Assembly (NCBI RefSeq): GCF_013386765.1
Contig: NZ_JACARE010000003.1
Coordinates: 312,855 to 376,854 of the forward strand
Direction of reading: 5' to 3'
Length of the DNA stretch: 64,000 nucleotides
Origin: Pseudomonas yamanorum
GTDB taxonomy: Bacteria; Pseudomonadota; Gammaproteobacteria; Pseudomonadales; Pseudomonadaceae
Made by a program: the position numbers and the translations under genes. Below the pieces are notes generated by a model. That model was not told where the DNA came from, did no database searches, and saw nothing but the letters and a program-made list of their open reading frames with translations. Positions 18,703-28,283 of this stretch are shown one piece after another (within the stretch, counting starts at the first letter, position 1; the number at the start of each line of letters is the position of its first letter).

Positions 18703-19697
18703 TGCGCAGCGGTTTCGCCCTGGCGATTCTGTTGTTGAGCGGGTTGGCGGCCACCCAGGTGGTCGCAGCGCCTGCGGCTGAGCTGAAGTTGTTGTCGGAA
18801 CACCCGGTGGAAGGCATGCGCGGCGGTAACCTGTCGGGCCTGGCCTTGTGCGGTAAAGACTTGTGGACGGTGTCCGACCGCGACGACGACCAGATCTACC
18901 GGCTGGATATCAGTGCCGATACCTGGCAGGCCGAAACGGTGAAGATCAATGTGCCGCCGGTGCCGGAGTCCGGGTTGCCCTTTGGTTTGCGTTCGCGCAC
19001 CAAGGCAGCTTCGTTGATTCGGGGTGGTGACCTGGATTTTGAAGGCATCAGCTGCGATGCCGCGGGTAACCGCTACATCGTCAGTGAAGCCCACGCGGCG
19101 GTGCTGCAGGTGCCGGTGGCCGGTGAGCCTGAGTGGCTGAAGATCGCCCCGGGCATGGTTCGTGAAGCGCGGGCCAGTGGCTTGTTGCTGCACTTCAATG
19201 CGTTGTTTGAAGGCCTGGCGGTGAACCCCGAGGGCAATCAGATCTGGTTGGCCGCCGAGCGTGAGCGGCGTGGGTTGATTTCCATCAAGCGCCCGCAAAC
19301 CCTCTGGGATTGTGACGGCCCTTGCGTATTGTTGAGCGAGGCGGGCACCGAGATGCAGCCGGCACAGATGCCCAAGGCCAAGGCAGTTTCGCGGAATTTC
19401 TCTGACGTTGCGCTGTTCGAGGGCAAGCTGTTTACCCTCGAAAGCAGCCAGTTCCAGTTGTGCCGTCGTGACACCGTGACGGCGAAGGTCGAGCAATGCT
19501 GGTCCTACGCCGATGAAATGCTGGCGCCGCAACGCCAATACAATCAGCCCTACGGCCTGGCCGAAGCGTTGGTGGTGGATAGCGAGGGTGCCTGGATTGG
19601 CCTGGATAACAACTTCGGCGCACGCGCCGATGGCGAAAAGCGGCCGGTGGTCTATCGTTTCGCCGCCCCTGCGGGTGGCTGGAGCGCCAAGCCATGA
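18702..19697 (+). CDS. Exported phytase-like / esterase-like domain protein
   Basis: A 331-residue protein with a cleavable signal peptide (FALAILLLSGLAATQVVA, cut before APAAE). The rest fits the 'esterase-like activity of phytase' family, a beta-propeller-like fold. Repeated motifs include LSGLALCGKDLWTVSDRDDD, GGDLDFEGISCD and LFEGLAVNPEGNQIWLAAE. It is probably periplasmic. It is wedged between parE and parC with one-base and four-base overlaps to its neighbours, so it shares their transcript, although no link to topoisomerase function is known. Confidence 0.83.
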   Translation: MRSGFALAILLLSGLAATQVVAAPAAELKLLSEHPVEGMRGGNLSGLALCGKDLWTVSDRDDDQIYRLDISADTWQAETVKINVPPVPESGLPFGLRSRTKAASLIRGGDLDFEGISCDAAGNRYIVSEAHAAVLQVPVAGEPEWLKIAPGMVREARASGLLLHFNALFEGLAVNPEGNQIWLAAERERRGLISIKRPQTLWDCDGPCVLLSEAGTEMQPAQMPKAKAVSRNFSDVALFEGKLFTLESSQFQLCRRDTVTAKVEQCWSYADEMLAPQRQYNQPYGLAEALVVDSEGAWIGLDNNFGARADGEKRPVVYRFAAPAGGWSAKP

Positions 19698-20215
19698 GTG
19701 CGCAGGCGCCCGGCAAGCGCGCCGGACGAGTGTTGATGTTCGTGGCATGGGGCGCCGGCTTGTTTTTGGCAACACGGTTTTTTGGGCAGTGGGAAAAGCA
19801 TCAGGAAAATCCCAATGCCGTGGTGACCTCGGAGCAGCACGAGGGTTATGTCGAAGTAAAACTGCTGGGCAACGGCCAAGGGCATTTTGTGGCTACTGGC
19901 CAGATCAACGGCCGGCCGGTGGAGTTCATGCTCGACACCGGAGCCACCGACGTGGCGGTTCCGGCCGAATTGGCCGACCGTCTCGGGCTTAAGCGCGGCA
20001 TGCCGGTTGGCGTGAGCACTGCCAACGGGCGAACCCAAGGTTTTCGGACCGAACTGGGCCGCCTGCAACTGGGCGATATCGTCCTGCAGGACGTGCGTGC
20101 CCTGGTGGTGCCGGGGCTGGGCGATGACCAGGTATTGCTGGGCATGAGTGCATTGAAACAACTTGAATTTACCCAGCGCAGCGGCACCTTGCTGCTGCGC
20201 CAGACCAAACAATGA
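19694..20215 (+). CDS. Membrane-anchored retropepsin-like aspartic protease (TIGR02281 type)
   Basis: A 173-residue protein with one N-terminal membrane helix ([18 protein letters not shown], residues 13-30) and a single retropepsin-like domain. The active-site triad-type motif DTGATD begins at Asp81, after [12 protein letters not shown], and the second conserved block is [16 protein letters not shown]. Like retroviral protease it would need to dimerise. It overlaps the preceding gene by four bases and sits 10 bases before parC. Its substrate is unknown; the active site faces the periplasm if the N-terminus is cytoplasmic. Confidence 0.88.
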   Translation: MSAQAPGKRAGRVLMFVAWGAGLFLATRFFGQWEKHQENPNAVVTSEQHEGYVEVKLLGNGQGHFVATGQINGRPVEFMLDTGATDVAVPAELADRLGLKRGMPVGVSTANGRTQGFRTELGRLQLGDIVLQDVRALVVPGLGDDQVLLGMSALKQLEFTQRSGTLLLRQTKQ

Positions 20216-20225
20216 TGAGGCCCGC

Positions 20226-22490
20226 ATGAGTGACATCCTTGCAGACAGCTTAGACGGCGTTGAACGCCGGTCGCTGGCTGACTTCACCGAAAATGCCTAC
20301 CTCAACTACTCCATGTACGTGATCATGGACCGTGCCTTGCCGCATATCGGCGACGGCCTGAAGCCCGTACAGCGGCGCATTATCTATGCGATGAGTGAGT
20401 TGGGCCTGGACGCTGACTCCAAGCACAAGAAGTCGGCGCGTACCGTCGGTGACGTGCTCGGCAAGTTCCACCCCCACGGCGACTCGGCGTGCTACGAAGC
20501 CATGGTGCTGATGGCCCAGCCGTTCAGCTACCGCTACACGCTGGTGGACGGCCAGGGTAACTGGGGTGCGCCGGATGATCCCAAGTCCTTCGCGGCCATG
20601 CGTTACACCGAAGCACGCCTGTCGCGGTATTCGGAAGTGCTGCTCAGCGAACTCGGCCAGGGTACGGCCAACTGGGGCCCGAACTTCGACGGCACCCTCG
20701 ACGAACCGCTGGTGTTGCCGGCACGTTTGCCGAACATCCTGCTCAATGGCACCACCGGCATCGCCGTGGGCATGGCCACTGACGTACCGCCTCACAACCT
20801 GCGGGAAGTAGCCACCGCGTGCGTGCGTTTGCTGGACGAGCCGAAGGCGACCGTGGAGCAGCTCTGCGAGCACATCCAGGGTCCGGACTACCCGACCGAA
20901 GCGGAAATCATCACGCCTCGCGCCGACCTGCTGAAAATCTACCAGACCGGTAAAGGCTCGGTGCGCATGCGCGCCGTGTACCACATCGAAGACGGCGACA
21001 TCATTGTCACCGCGCTGCCGCATCAGGTGTCCGGCGCCAAGGTGCTGGAGCAGATCGCCGCGCTGATGCAGGCCAAGCCGTCGAAGTTGCCGCAAGTGGC
21101 CGACCTGCGTGACGAGTCCGACCACGAAAACCCATGCCGCATCGTGATCATCCCGACCAACAGCCGGGTCGACCATGAAGTGCTGATGCAGCACTTGTTC
21201 GCCAGCACCGAGCTGGAATCCAGCTACCGGGTCAACATCAATATCATTGGCCTGGACGGCAAGCCGCAGTTGAAGAACCTGCGGGCATTGCTGGTGGAAT
21301 GGCTGGAGTTCCGGGTACAGACCGTGCGTCGTCGCCTGCAATTCCGCTTGGACAAGGTCGAGCGCCGCCTGCACCTGTTGGACGGCTTGCTGATTGCCTA
21401 CCTCAACCTGGATGAAGTGATCCATATCATCCGGACCGCCGAGCACCCGAAGGCCGAGCTGATCGCGCGCTTCGAGCTCAGCGAAATCCAGGCCGACTAC
21501 ATCCTCGACACCCGTCTGCGTCAGTTGGCGCGCCTGGAAGAAATGAAGCTGCGTGACGAACAAGACGCGCTGCTCAAGGAGCAAGCCAAGCTCCAGGCCC
21601 TGCTGGGCAGCGAGGCCAAGCTGAAGAAGCTGGTACGCACCGAGCTGATCAAGGACGCCGAAACCTATGGCGACGACCGCCGCTCGCCAATCGTCGAGCG
21701 CGCCGAAGCCAAGGCCCTGACCGAAACCGAGCTGCTGCCCAACGAGAAAATTACCGTCGTTCTGTCGGAAAAGGGTTGGGTTCGCTCAGCCAAAGGGCAT
21801 GATATTGACGCCACTGGCTTGTCGTACAAGGCCGGCGATGGTTTCAAAACCTCCGCGGCCGGGCGCTCCAACCAGTTTGCGGTATTTATCGACTCCACCG
21901 GTCGCAGCTATTCGGTACCGGCGCACACCTTGCCGTCAGCACGGGGGCAGGGCGAGCCGTTGACCGGGCGCCTGACACCGCCGCCGGGAGCGAATTTTGA
22001 ATGCGTGCTGCTGCCGGACGATGATTCGCTGTACGTCATCGCCTCCGATGCCGGCTACGGGTTCGTGGTCAAGGGTGAAGACCTGCAGGCCAAGAACAAG
22101 GCGGGCAAGGCGTTGCTGAGCCTGCCGAACAACGCCAAGGTGATCCTGCCGCGTACGGTGGAAGACCGTGAAGGCAATTGGCTTGCATCGGTGACCACTG
22201 AAGGTCGCCTGTTGGTGTTCAAGATCAGTGACTTGCCGCAGTTGGGCAAAGGCAAGGGCAACAAGATTATTGGTATTCCCGGGGAGCGGGTGGCCAGTCG
22301 CGAAGAGTACGTGACCGACATCGCAGTGATCCCGGAAGGCTCGACCCTGGTGCTGCAGGCCGGCAAGCGCACGTTGTCGCTGCGCCCTGACGACCTCGAG
22401 CACTACAAGGGTGAGCGGGGTCGTCGCGGCAACAAACTGCCGCGCGGCTTCCAGCGAGTGGACGCATTATTGGTGGAAACGCCCGTTTAA
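20226..22490 (+). CDS. parC: DNA topoisomerase IV subunit A
   Basis: ParC is the DNA-cutting subunit of topoisomerase IV. The 754-residue protein has the winged-helix breakage domain with [18 protein letters not shown] (the quinolone-resistance region, serine at the usual position) and the catalytic tyrosine Tyr127 in [10 protein letters not shown] coiled-coil arm and a C-terminal beta-pinwheel follow. The ATG at 20226 gives [11 protein letters not shown], the usual Pseudomonas start; the longer reading from 20163 overlaps the preceding gene. Confidence 0.97.
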   Translation: MSDILADSLDGVERRSLADFTENAYLNYSMYVIMDRALPHIGDGLKPVQRRIIYAMSELGLDADSKHKKSARTVGDVLGKFHPHGDSACYEAMVLMAQPFSYRYTLVDGQGNWGAPDDPKSFAAMRYTEARLSRYSEVLLSELGQGTANWGPNFDGTLDEPLVLPARLPNILLNGTTGIAVGMATDVPPHNLREVATACVRLLDEPKATVEQLCEHIQGPDYPTEAEIITPRADLLKIYQTGKGSVRMRAVYHIEDGDIIVTALPHQVSGAKVLEQIAALMQAKPSKLPQVADLRDESDHENPCRIVIIPTNSRVDHEVLMQHLFASTELESSYRVNINIIGLDGKPQLKNLRALLVEWLEFRVQTVRRRLQFRLDKVERRLHLLDGLLIAYLNLDEVIHIIRTAEHPKAELIARFELSEIQADYILDTRLRQLARLEEMKLRDEQDALLKEQAKLQALLGSEAKLKKLVRTELIKDAETYGDDRRSPIVERAEAKALTETELLPNEKITVVLSEKGWVRSAKGHDIDATGLSYKAGDGFKTSAAGRSNQFAVFIDSTGRSYSVPAHTLPSARGQGEPLTGRLTPPPGANFECVLLPDDDSLYVIASDAGYGFVVKGEDLQAKNKAGKALLSLPNNAKVILPRTVEDREGNWLASVTTEGRLLVFKISDLPQLGKGKGNKIIGIPGERVASREEYVTDIAVIPEGSTLVLQAGKRTLSLRPDDLEHYKGERGRRGNKLPRGFQRVDALLVETPV

Positions 22491-22507
22491 CGCGATATAG
22501 AGCGCCC

Positions 22508-22531
22508 GATCTACGATTTAACCCGTAGATC
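22508..22531. terminator. Hairpin after parC (possible terminator without U-run)
   Basis: GATCTACG-ATTTAACC-CGTAGATC is a perfect 8-base-pair inverted repeat 18 bases after the parC stop. No run of T follows, so it is either a weak or Rho-assisted end, or an mRNA-stabilising stem. The rest of the gap to 22664 shows no recognisable element. Confidence 0.4.
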
Positions 22532-22664
22532 GACGCTTTCGCGCTGGAGTCACGGCGCATATTCACGGATGATATGGCCTTTCCAGCGCCGGCGTGGCTG
22601 AGCGCGTACAGGTTATTTTTGAGTATTACATTGTGGTTCGCCTTGTGGCAGCCACCTGGATGGG

Positions 22665-23375
22665 ATGATGACTGCTCCGCGCCTTCCTTTAATTTTGTTG
22701 CTCGCTGGTCTTTTGGGCCTGGCGGGTTGCAGCACACATCAACCTGTGTCGCTGTATCAGCTGGACAGTGGAAGTCCGGCTCAGCCTGCACAAAGTGCCG
22801 GCATGGCCGTATTGCTCGGCCCGGTGGTAGTGGCCGACTACCTGCAACGCGAAACCCTGCTGCAACGTCAGAACGACGGCAGCCTGCAAGGTTCCACAGA
22901 TGGTCGCTGGGCCGGTAGCCTGTCGTCCGACATCAATCAGTTGATGTTGCGCCAGGTGGCTGGCCATCTGGACAGCCAGCGTGTGGTATTGGCGCCGGCA
23001 CCGACGGGTTTCACCCCGGACGTGCAGGTTTTGCTGACCATCACGCGGCTGGACTCGGGTGTGTCCCAGCCGGCGATCCTGGATGCACAGTGGCGGTTGA
23101 TCGACCGTCGCGGCCAGGTGCGGGATAACCGCATCGTGCATTTGCAGGAAGAACACTCCGGCACCACGGCGTCCCAGGTTCAGGCCCAGGGCGTCCTGTT
23201 GCAGAACCTGGCACAGCAGTTGTCCGTGGCCCTCAAGCCATTGGCCAATCAGCCGGCGGTTGCAGAGGCGCCACGCAAACAGGCGCCGGCGCAGGCTAAG
23301 CCGGCAGCTCCGGAGAAGCCGAAGATGCCGATGGCCGTGCCGATTCGTACCGACATGGAAGTGTTCAGGTTCTGA
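22665..23375 (+). CDS. PqiC/DUF330-type ABC-transport auxiliary lipoprotein
   Basis: A 236-residue predicted lipoprotein: the signal peptide ends in GLLGLAGCSTHQ, with the lipid cysteine at residue 22, followed by VSLYQLDSG as expected for the PqiC/LptE-like 'ABC-type transport auxiliary lipoprotein' group. These proteins sit on the inner face of the outer membrane and work with MCE-domain lipid-transport systems. No MCE gene is adjacent here, so its partner is uncertain. The C-terminal 40 residues are rich in Ala, Pro and Lys and look disordered. Two adjacent ATGs (22665, 22668) are equally possible starts. Confidence 0.82.
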   Translation: MMTAPRLPLILLLAGLLGLAGCSTHQPVSLYQLDSGSPAQPAQSAGMAVLLGPVVVADYLQRETLLQRQNDGSLQGSTDGRWAGSLSSDINQLMLRQVAGHLDSQRVVLAPAPTGFTPDVQVLLTITRLDSGVSQPAILDAQWRLIDRRGQVRDNRIVHLQEEHSGTTASQVQAQGVLLQNLAQQLSVALKPLANQPAVAEAPRKQAPAQAKPAAPEKPKMPMAVPIRTDMEVFRF

Positions 23376-23400
23376 CCTGACACACCCACGAAAAGGCCCA

Positions 23401-23502
23401 CTGCAGGAGCGAGCTTGCTCGCGAAAAACACAAGAGCGACACGTTTTCTCAGTAAGCCTGCGTAATCGTTGACGATCTTCGCGAGCAAGCTCGCTCCTAC
23501 AG
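23401..23502. repeat. REP doublet (GGAGCGAGCTTGCTCGCGAA type)
   Basis: Inverted REP pair following the lipoprotein gene. The left arm is CTGCAGGAGCGAGCTTGCTC and the right arm ends GAGCAAGCTCGCTCCTACAG. It lies just before the bidirectional terminator in a convergent gap. Confidence 0.85.
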
Positions 23503-23510
23503 AGAGCCAT

Positions 23511-23549
23511 AAAAAAGCCCGCCAATGAGTGATCATTGGCGGGCTTTTT
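23511..23549. terminator. Bidirectional intrinsic terminator
   Basis: AAAAAA, then GCCCGCCAATGA-GTGA-TCATTGGCGGGC, then TTTTTAT: a 12-base-pair stem with A-run before and T-run after, so it can end transcription from both sides. It serves the PqiC-like lipoprotein gene and the convergent AhpA/YtjB-type gene. Confidence 0.93.
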
Positions 23550-23561
23550 ATTGGCTCAAGG

Positions 23562-25097
23562 TTAGTTCTTTGCCCGCGTCTCATGCATCCGCGCCAGTTG
23601 GCGCTCAAGCATCGACGGGTAAGGCTCCATCAACCGCTCCACACAGCACGCACCTTCAGGGCTGGCAATCGGGCGGATGCGCGCACGCTGGCGGATCAGT
23701 ACGTCGTCACTGATCTTGCGCTCCACCAGCAGCAGGTTGCGGCTGTGTTGCGACAAGGCCAGGGCGTCCTGGGCGATCTCGGTCAGCAGCAGATCAATCT
23801 GGCTCATGCCATACAGGTCGTCGCCCACCGTCAGGCCCAATTGCAGCTGCAGGGTGATGCCGCTGTCAGCCACTTCGATCTGCAGCGCATGGCCGAGGGC
23901 CCGCAGCAGTTCACCGCAGCAGATGGCGTTGGTCAGGTAGTCTTCACCGCTGTCTTCGCTGTGGAACAGCATCAGCGTGCTGCCGTCATTCAGGGTGTGC
24001 AGCTCGCTCTGATACAGCGAAGCCGCCTGGTCGAGGCAATCACGATAACGTTCCAGCAACTCGGTCAGGCGTGCCCGTGGCAGGCGGCGCAGTTGATCCT
24101 GCGCGCCCAACTGCACGGCCAATACGGCGCTGTGCTGGGGCTGGGTATTTCGCACCGGAGCCGGTTGCGGCGCAACGGCGGTGGTTGGCGCTGAATTGTC
24201 GCGAAGGTCGGCGAACGGGTCTTCTTCCTCCAGTTCGTCTTCTTCTGCCTTTATCACATGACGGGCAGCCGGCTTGAGGCCTGCCACCGGTGCTGACTCG
24301 TCGAAGCTCGGGTCGCGCAGGTTGCGTACTTCAAACTCGGGTTCGTCGTCTTCGTAATCGGTATCGTCGAACTCGGGCTCGGGTTCAACCTCGGGCACCA
24401 CAGGCTCCGGCGCGAAGCTGGTGTGCAATTGGCGGGCGAGGTCGCCAATTTCGTCCTGGCGGTCGGTGGCCGGGGTATGTTCGTCGATATCCCGCAGCCA
24501 GATGCGCAGTTGCATCAGGGGCGTGGAGATATGCCGACCCAGCCGCAGGCTCAAGGCCAGAGACAGTGCCAGCAGGATCGCGCTCAGGATGCCCATGCTT
24601 TGCAGGCTGATGGTCATCGGCTGCTGGAACTGTTGCATGTCCAGGCTGATGCGCAGTTGGCCGGCCTTCACGTCCTGAAACGTGATATTGCTCTGGTACA
24701 GGCCTTCGGCTTCACCCAGCAGGCCGTTTTTCGGGCGTTGCCCGGCTTCGGCCATGATCCGGTTGTCCACGCTATAAATAGCGGCGTGGGCCACCAGCGG
24801 GTTCTTGGTCAGGTTGTTGAGCAGCACGTTGAGGCTGAGGATGTCATTGGACACCAACAACTCAGTCGCCGAGGTGGCGGTCTGGGTGGTCAGGCTCTCG
24901 CCCAAGGCGTCGGCTTGCTCGTGCATGGCCTGTTTGAACTGCAAACCCATCACGCAGGCGTAGATGACCAGGGCCAGGGCGACCAGGATCACGTTATGGC
25001 TGGCGATGCGTAATGCGATCGGTACACGGCGGTGGCGCAGTGCCCGGAAGATCAGCAGGAAGAAGTTATCGGTTTTTACTGGCGTGGGCCGGTTCAC
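23562..25097 (-). CDS. AhpA/YtjB family membrane protein with HAMP and degenerate cyclase-like domain
   Basis: A 511-residue inner-membrane protein divergent from serB, the place held by ytjB (ahpA) in E. coli. Order of parts: membrane helix 35-51; periplasmic region about 52-163; membrane helix 165-185; HAMP-like linker 187-230; a very acidic low-complexity linker 230-300; a globular C-terminal domain 322-490. The last resembles a class III nucleotide cyclase: SELHTLNDGSTLMLF (364-378) matches the GD-containing hairpin, and LQLGLTVGDDLYG (418-430) the giHtGevvvG segment. The first metal aspartate is absent (LAVQLG), so it is probably catalytically dead. E. coli YtjB lacks this domain. The cyclase reading is my inference. 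Confidence 0.8.
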   Translation of the reverse strand: MNRPTPVKTDNFFLLIFRALRHRRVPIALRIASHNVILVALALVIYACVMGLQFKQAMHEQADALGESLTTQTATSATELLVSNDILSLNVLLNNLTKNPLVAHAAIYSVDNRIMAEAGQRPKNGLLGEAEGLYQSNITFQDVKAGQLRISLDMQQFQQPMTISLQSMGILSAILLALSLALSLRLGRHISTPLMQLRIWLRDIDEHTPATDRQDEIGDLARQLHTSFAPEPVVPEVEPEPEFDDTDYEDDEPEFEVRNLRDPSFDESAPVAGLKPAARHVIKAEEDELEEEDPFADLRDNSAPTTAVAPQPAPVRNTQPQHSAVLAVQLGAQDQLRRLPRARLTELLERYRDCLDQAASLYQSELHTLNDGSTLMLFHSEDSGEDYLTNAICCGELLRALGHALQIEVADSGITLQLQLGLTVGDDLYGMSQIDLLLTEIAQDALALSQHSRNLLLVERKISDDVLIRQRARIRPIASPEGACCVERLMEPYPSMLERQLARMHETRAKN

Positions 25098-25231
25098 TTA
25101 AGCTCGGCTCTTTAGTCCGTGAAGTTGAGGCGCAGTATAGCGACAGGCCCAAGACCGGCAAAGCGCTGGCTGTGCCCGATGGTCACTGAAAGTGGGTAGA
25201 ATGCGGTTTTTTTCCAGCTCGGGGGTGCGCT

Positions 25232-26446
25232 TTGCGCGAAATTGTCCTGATTAACATCACCGGTGAGGACCGTCCGGGTCTCACCGCCGCCATAACCGGT
25301 GTTCTGGCCCAGGGTGGTGTGAACATTCTCGACATCGGCCAGGCGGTGATTCACGACACGCTGTCGTTCGGCATCCTGGTGGAAATCCCAAGCACCGAGC
25401 AGGCGTCGTCCGTGCTCAAGGACATCCTGTTTACGGCGTATAAGCTGGATCAGCAGGTGCGTTTCACCCCGGTGTCCGAAGAGGACTACCAGAACTGGGT
25501 CGCCGGCCAGGGCAAGAAACGCCATATCGTGACGCTGTTGACCCGCAAGGTGACGGCGGAACAATTGCAGCGTGTCAGTTCGATTACCGCCCAGTACGGT
25601 TTGAATATCGACCATATTGACCGTCTGTCGGGTCGTATGCCGCTGGACACTCCGGCGGACAAAGGCAAGGGCTGCATCGAGTTCTCCGTGCGCGGCGAAC
25701 CGGCGGACCCACAGGCTTTACGTGCTGAATTCCTGAGTGTTGCCCAGGAGCTGAATGTCGATATCGCCTTCCAGGAGGATTCGCTGTTCCGTCGCAATCG
25801 CCGCCTGGCGGTGTTCGACATGGACTCGACGCTGATCGAAGCCGAAGTCATCGATGAATTGGCCAAGGCTGCCGGCGTGGGTGAGCAAGTCTCGGAAATC
25901 ACCGAGCGGGCCATGGCCGGCGAGCTGGATTTCCGTGCCAGCTTCAAGGAACGCCTGGCCTTGCTCAAAGGCCTGGATGTAAGCGTGCTGGACTCCATCG
26001 GCGCCTCCCTGCGCCTGACCGAAGGCGCCGAGACCCTGTTCGCCGAACTCAAGCGCCTGGGCTACAAGACTGCGATCCTGTCGGGCGGCTTCACTTACTT
26101 CGCCAAGCAATTGCAGGCCAAGCTGGGCATCGACTATGTGTTCGCCAACGAGCTGGAAGTGGTGGACGGCAAGGTGACAGGCGTGGCGGTAGAGCCGATT
26201 GTCGACGCTCAGCGTAAAGCTGATCTGCTGCGGGAATTGGCACACAAGGAAGGGTTGCGTCTGGAGCAGACCATTGCGGTCGGCGACGGGGCGAATGACT
26301 TGCCAATGCTGGCGATTGCCGGGTTGGGTGTGGCGTTCCGCGCCAAGCCGCTGGTCAAGCAATCGGCCAAACAGGCGATTTCAACCTTGGGGCTGGATGG
26401 CGTGTTGTACCTGCTGGGCTTCCGCGACCGCGACGGTCAGCTCTAA
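25232..26446 (+). CDS. serB: Phosphoserine phosphatase SerB
   Basis: SerB carries out the last step of serine synthesis, hydrolysing phosphoserine. The 404-residue protein has two N-terminal ACT domains (about 1-75 and 85-165; ITGEDRPGLTAAITGVLAQG opens the first) and a HAD phosphatase domain with DMDSTLIEAEV (nucleophile Asp196), LSGGFTYFA and GDGANDLPML. The long two-ACT form is usual in Pseudomonas. The start is TTG at 25232, preceded by GGGGGTG; the next in-frame candidate would cut into the first ACT domain. It is divergent from the AhpA/YtjB gene, as in E. coli. Confidence 0.96.
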   Translation: MREIVLINITGEDRPGLTAAITGVLAQGGVNILDIGQAVIHDTLSFGILVEIPSTEQASSVLKDILFTAYKLDQQVRFTPVSEEDYQNWVAGQGKKRHIVTLLTRKVTAEQLQRVSSITAQYGLNIDHIDRLSGRMPLDTPADKGKGCIEFSVRGEPADPQALRAEFLSVAQELNVDIAFQEDSLFRRNRRLAVFDMDSTLIEAEVIDELAKAAGVGEQVSEITERAMAGELDFRASFKERLALLKGLDVSVLDSIGASLRLTEGAETLFAELKRLGYKTAILSGGFTYFAKQLQAKLGIDYVFANELEVVDGKVTGVAVEPIVDAQRKADLLRELAHKEGLRLEQTIAVGDGANDLPMLAIAGLGVAFRAKPLVKQSAKQAISTLGLDGVLYLLGFRDRDGQL

Positions 26447-26457
26447 TACACACACTT

Positions 26458-26522
26458 TGTAGGAGCCGGCTTGCCGGCGATGGCGTCCTCAGGATCGCAT
26501 CGCCGGCAAGCCAGCTCCTACA
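26458..26522. repeat. REP doublet, compact, with unlike arms
   Basis: Short inverted pair in the convergent serB-psd gap. The left arm is TGTAGGAGCCGGCTTGCCGG and the right arm ends GGCAAGCCAGCTCCTACA, with only about 15 bases between. The right arm carries CCAGC where the left would predict CCGGC, so it mixes two REP types. Confidence 0.82.
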
Positions 26523-26532
26523 GAGGTCGTAG

Positions 26533-27393
26533 TCAGGCTTTCGGCAGTGCGATGCCCTGGCCCATCTGCACCGGCGTGCCCGCCAGCAGTTCTTCCGACC
26601 ATTTCACCTGGTCCGGCCCAAACAGCACGATGGCTGTCGAACCCAGCTTGAAGCGCCCCATTTCCGCACCTTTTTCCAGGTGGATCGGGCCACGGGCAGC
26701 TTCGTCGTAACGGAAGGTTTTCAGCTCGCGCTTCGGCGGCGTTACCAGGCCAGCCCATACCGTCTCGATCGACGCCACGATCATCGCGCCCACCAGTACC
26801 ACGGCCATCGGGCCGCGTTCGGTGTCGAAAATGCAGGCAACACGCTCGTTACGTGCAAACAGCTCCGGCACGTTTTCGGCGGTGGTCTGGTTCACCGAGA
26901 AGATGCGGCCTGGGATGTAGACCATTTCCCGCAGGGTGCCGGCCAGTGGCATGTGCACCCGGTGGTAGTCCTTTGGTGACAGGTAGATGGTGGCGAAATC
27001 GCCGCCCATGAACGGCGCAGCCACCGCCGAATCACCGCCGAGCAATTCCAGTACGCTGAAGCTGTGGCCCTTGGCCTGGAACACCCGGCCGTGCTCAATC
27101 GGGCCCAACTGGCTGACGGCACCATCGGCCGGGCTCAATACGGCGCCTGGGGTTTGGTCCAGTGGCCGGGCACCGTCTTTCAGCGCGCGGGTGAAGAAGG
27201 CGTTGAAGTGCTCGTAAGCCGTCAGGTCTTCAACCAGGGCCTGGGACATGTCCACTTGATAACGCTTGGCGAACCACGCGGTGAACGCATTCTTGAACCA
27301 GCGCACGCGGCATTCGGCAATGCAGCCGGCCAGCCGCGACAGCAGGTGGTGGGGCAGCAAGTACTGGCTGAGGATGAACAACTGCTTTTTCAT
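26533..27393 (-). CDS. psd: Phosphatidylserine decarboxylase proenzyme
   Basis: Psd makes phosphatidylethanolamine from phosphatidylserine at the inner membrane. The 286-residue proenzyme cuts itself at an LGST motif, here [11 protein letters not shown] with the self-processing Ser252 that becomes the pyruvoyl group. Further family marks are LSPADGAV and [13 protein letters not shown] wording ([12 protein letters not shown]). AAGGACAG precedes the start. The rhodanese gene ends only 16 bases upstream, so the two are cotranscribed. The same order is found in P. aeruginosa, where the gene is also called asd. Confidence 0.96.
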   Translation of the reverse strand: MKKQLFILSQYLLPHHLLSRLAGCIAECRVRWFKNAFTAWFAKRYQVDMSQALVEDLTAYEHFNAFFTRALKDGARPLDQTPGAVLSPADGAVSQLGPIEHGRVFQAKGHSFSVLELLGGDSAVAAPFMGGDFATIYLSPKDYHRVHMPLAGTLREMVYIPGRIFSVNQTTAENVPELFARNERVACIFDTERGPMAVVLVGAMIVASIETVWAGLVTPPKRELKTFRYDEAARGPIHLEKGAEMGRFKLGSTAIVLFGPDQVKWSEELLAGTPVQMGQGIALPKA

Positions 27394-27409
27394 TAACTGT
27401 CCTTAAACC

Positions 27410-28225
27410 TTAAATCTCGACGGGGGTGTCGGGGTGGTTGCCCCATTCGCCCCAGGAACCGGCATAACCTTTGACTCGCGGATAACCGAGCGCCTTGGCC
27501 ACCAGGTAGGTGAAGCCAGAACGGTGGTGAGTCTGGCAGTGGGTGATGATTTCTTTGTCGCGGGTCAGCCCGAGGTCTTCGAGGATCTGCGGCATGTCGC
27601 GGCGAATGCGCAGTTGGCGTGCCTTGTCCATGCCGGCGGTCCATTCGAAGTTCACCGCGCCCGGGATGTGTCCACCCTTGGCCGCGAGGACTTTCTCCCC
27701 GGAGTATTCCAGCGGGCCGCGGGCGTCCCAGATGCCGAGGTCGGCAGCGCCGAGGCGGCTTTGCAGGTACTCGCGGGTAGCAGTGGGTTCTTCATGCAGT
27801 GTCAGGCTGGCCGGGCCGCCGGCGCTGGCCGGGACCTCAGTGGATACGGGGTGTTGTTCTTCCAGCCACGCCAGCAGGCCGCCGTCGAGGTAGTGGTATT
27901 TCTTGTGGCCGATCACATCGAGCATCCAGATGAATCGGCCGGCCCAGCCACCGCCTTCGTCGTCGTACACCACGTAGGTGGCATCCGGGGTATGGCCCAG
28001 TTCGCCGAACAGCTTTTCAAGATCGGCTTTGTTCGGTAGCAGGCCCGGCGCCGGTGCCTGTCCCAGTTGGGTGCGCTTGGGGTCGACGAAACGTGCGCCG
28101 GGGATATGCCCTTCGGCGTAACGCGCGGCGCTGGTGAGGTCCACCAGAATCAGATGTTCGGCATCGAGGCGACCGAGCAGGTCACTGGCCTCGATGACCA
28201 GCGGCAAGCCAGAGAAGTCAGGCAT
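27410..28225 (-). CDS. Two-domain rhodanese-like sulfurtransferase
   Basis: A 271-residue protein with tandem rhodanese domains, probably a thiosulfate or 3-mercaptopyruvate sulfurtransferase. The first domain carries HIPGARFVDPKRTQLG and is inactive-looking; the second has HIPGAVNFEW and the active-site loop with Cys230 (HCQTHHRSG). The loop CQTHHRS differs from the CRxGxT/R loops of classic enzymes, so substrate choice is unsure. ATG at 28225 is preceded by GGAGACC; a longer reading adds six residues without a ribosome site. It lies between the HDOD gene and psd in one leftward unit. Confidence 0.9.
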   Translation of the reverse strand: MPDFSGLPLVIEASDLLGRLDAEHLILVDLTSAARYAEGHIPGARFVDPKRTQLGQAPAPGLLPNKADLEKLFGELGHTPDATYVVYDDEGGGWAGRFIWMLDVIGHKKYHYLDGGLLAWLEEQHPVSTEVPASAGGPASLTLHEEPTATREYLQSRLGAADLGIWDARGPLEYSGEKVLAAKGGHIPGAVNFEWTAGMDKARQLRIRRDMPQILEDLGLTRDKEIITHCQTHHRSGFTYLVAKALGYPRVKGYAGSWGEWGNHPDTPVEI

Positions 28226-28283
28226 GTGAGGTCTCCTGGGCATAAAAGTTGGGCGCTAAAGGAGGGCGATTGTAGCGCAAGCA

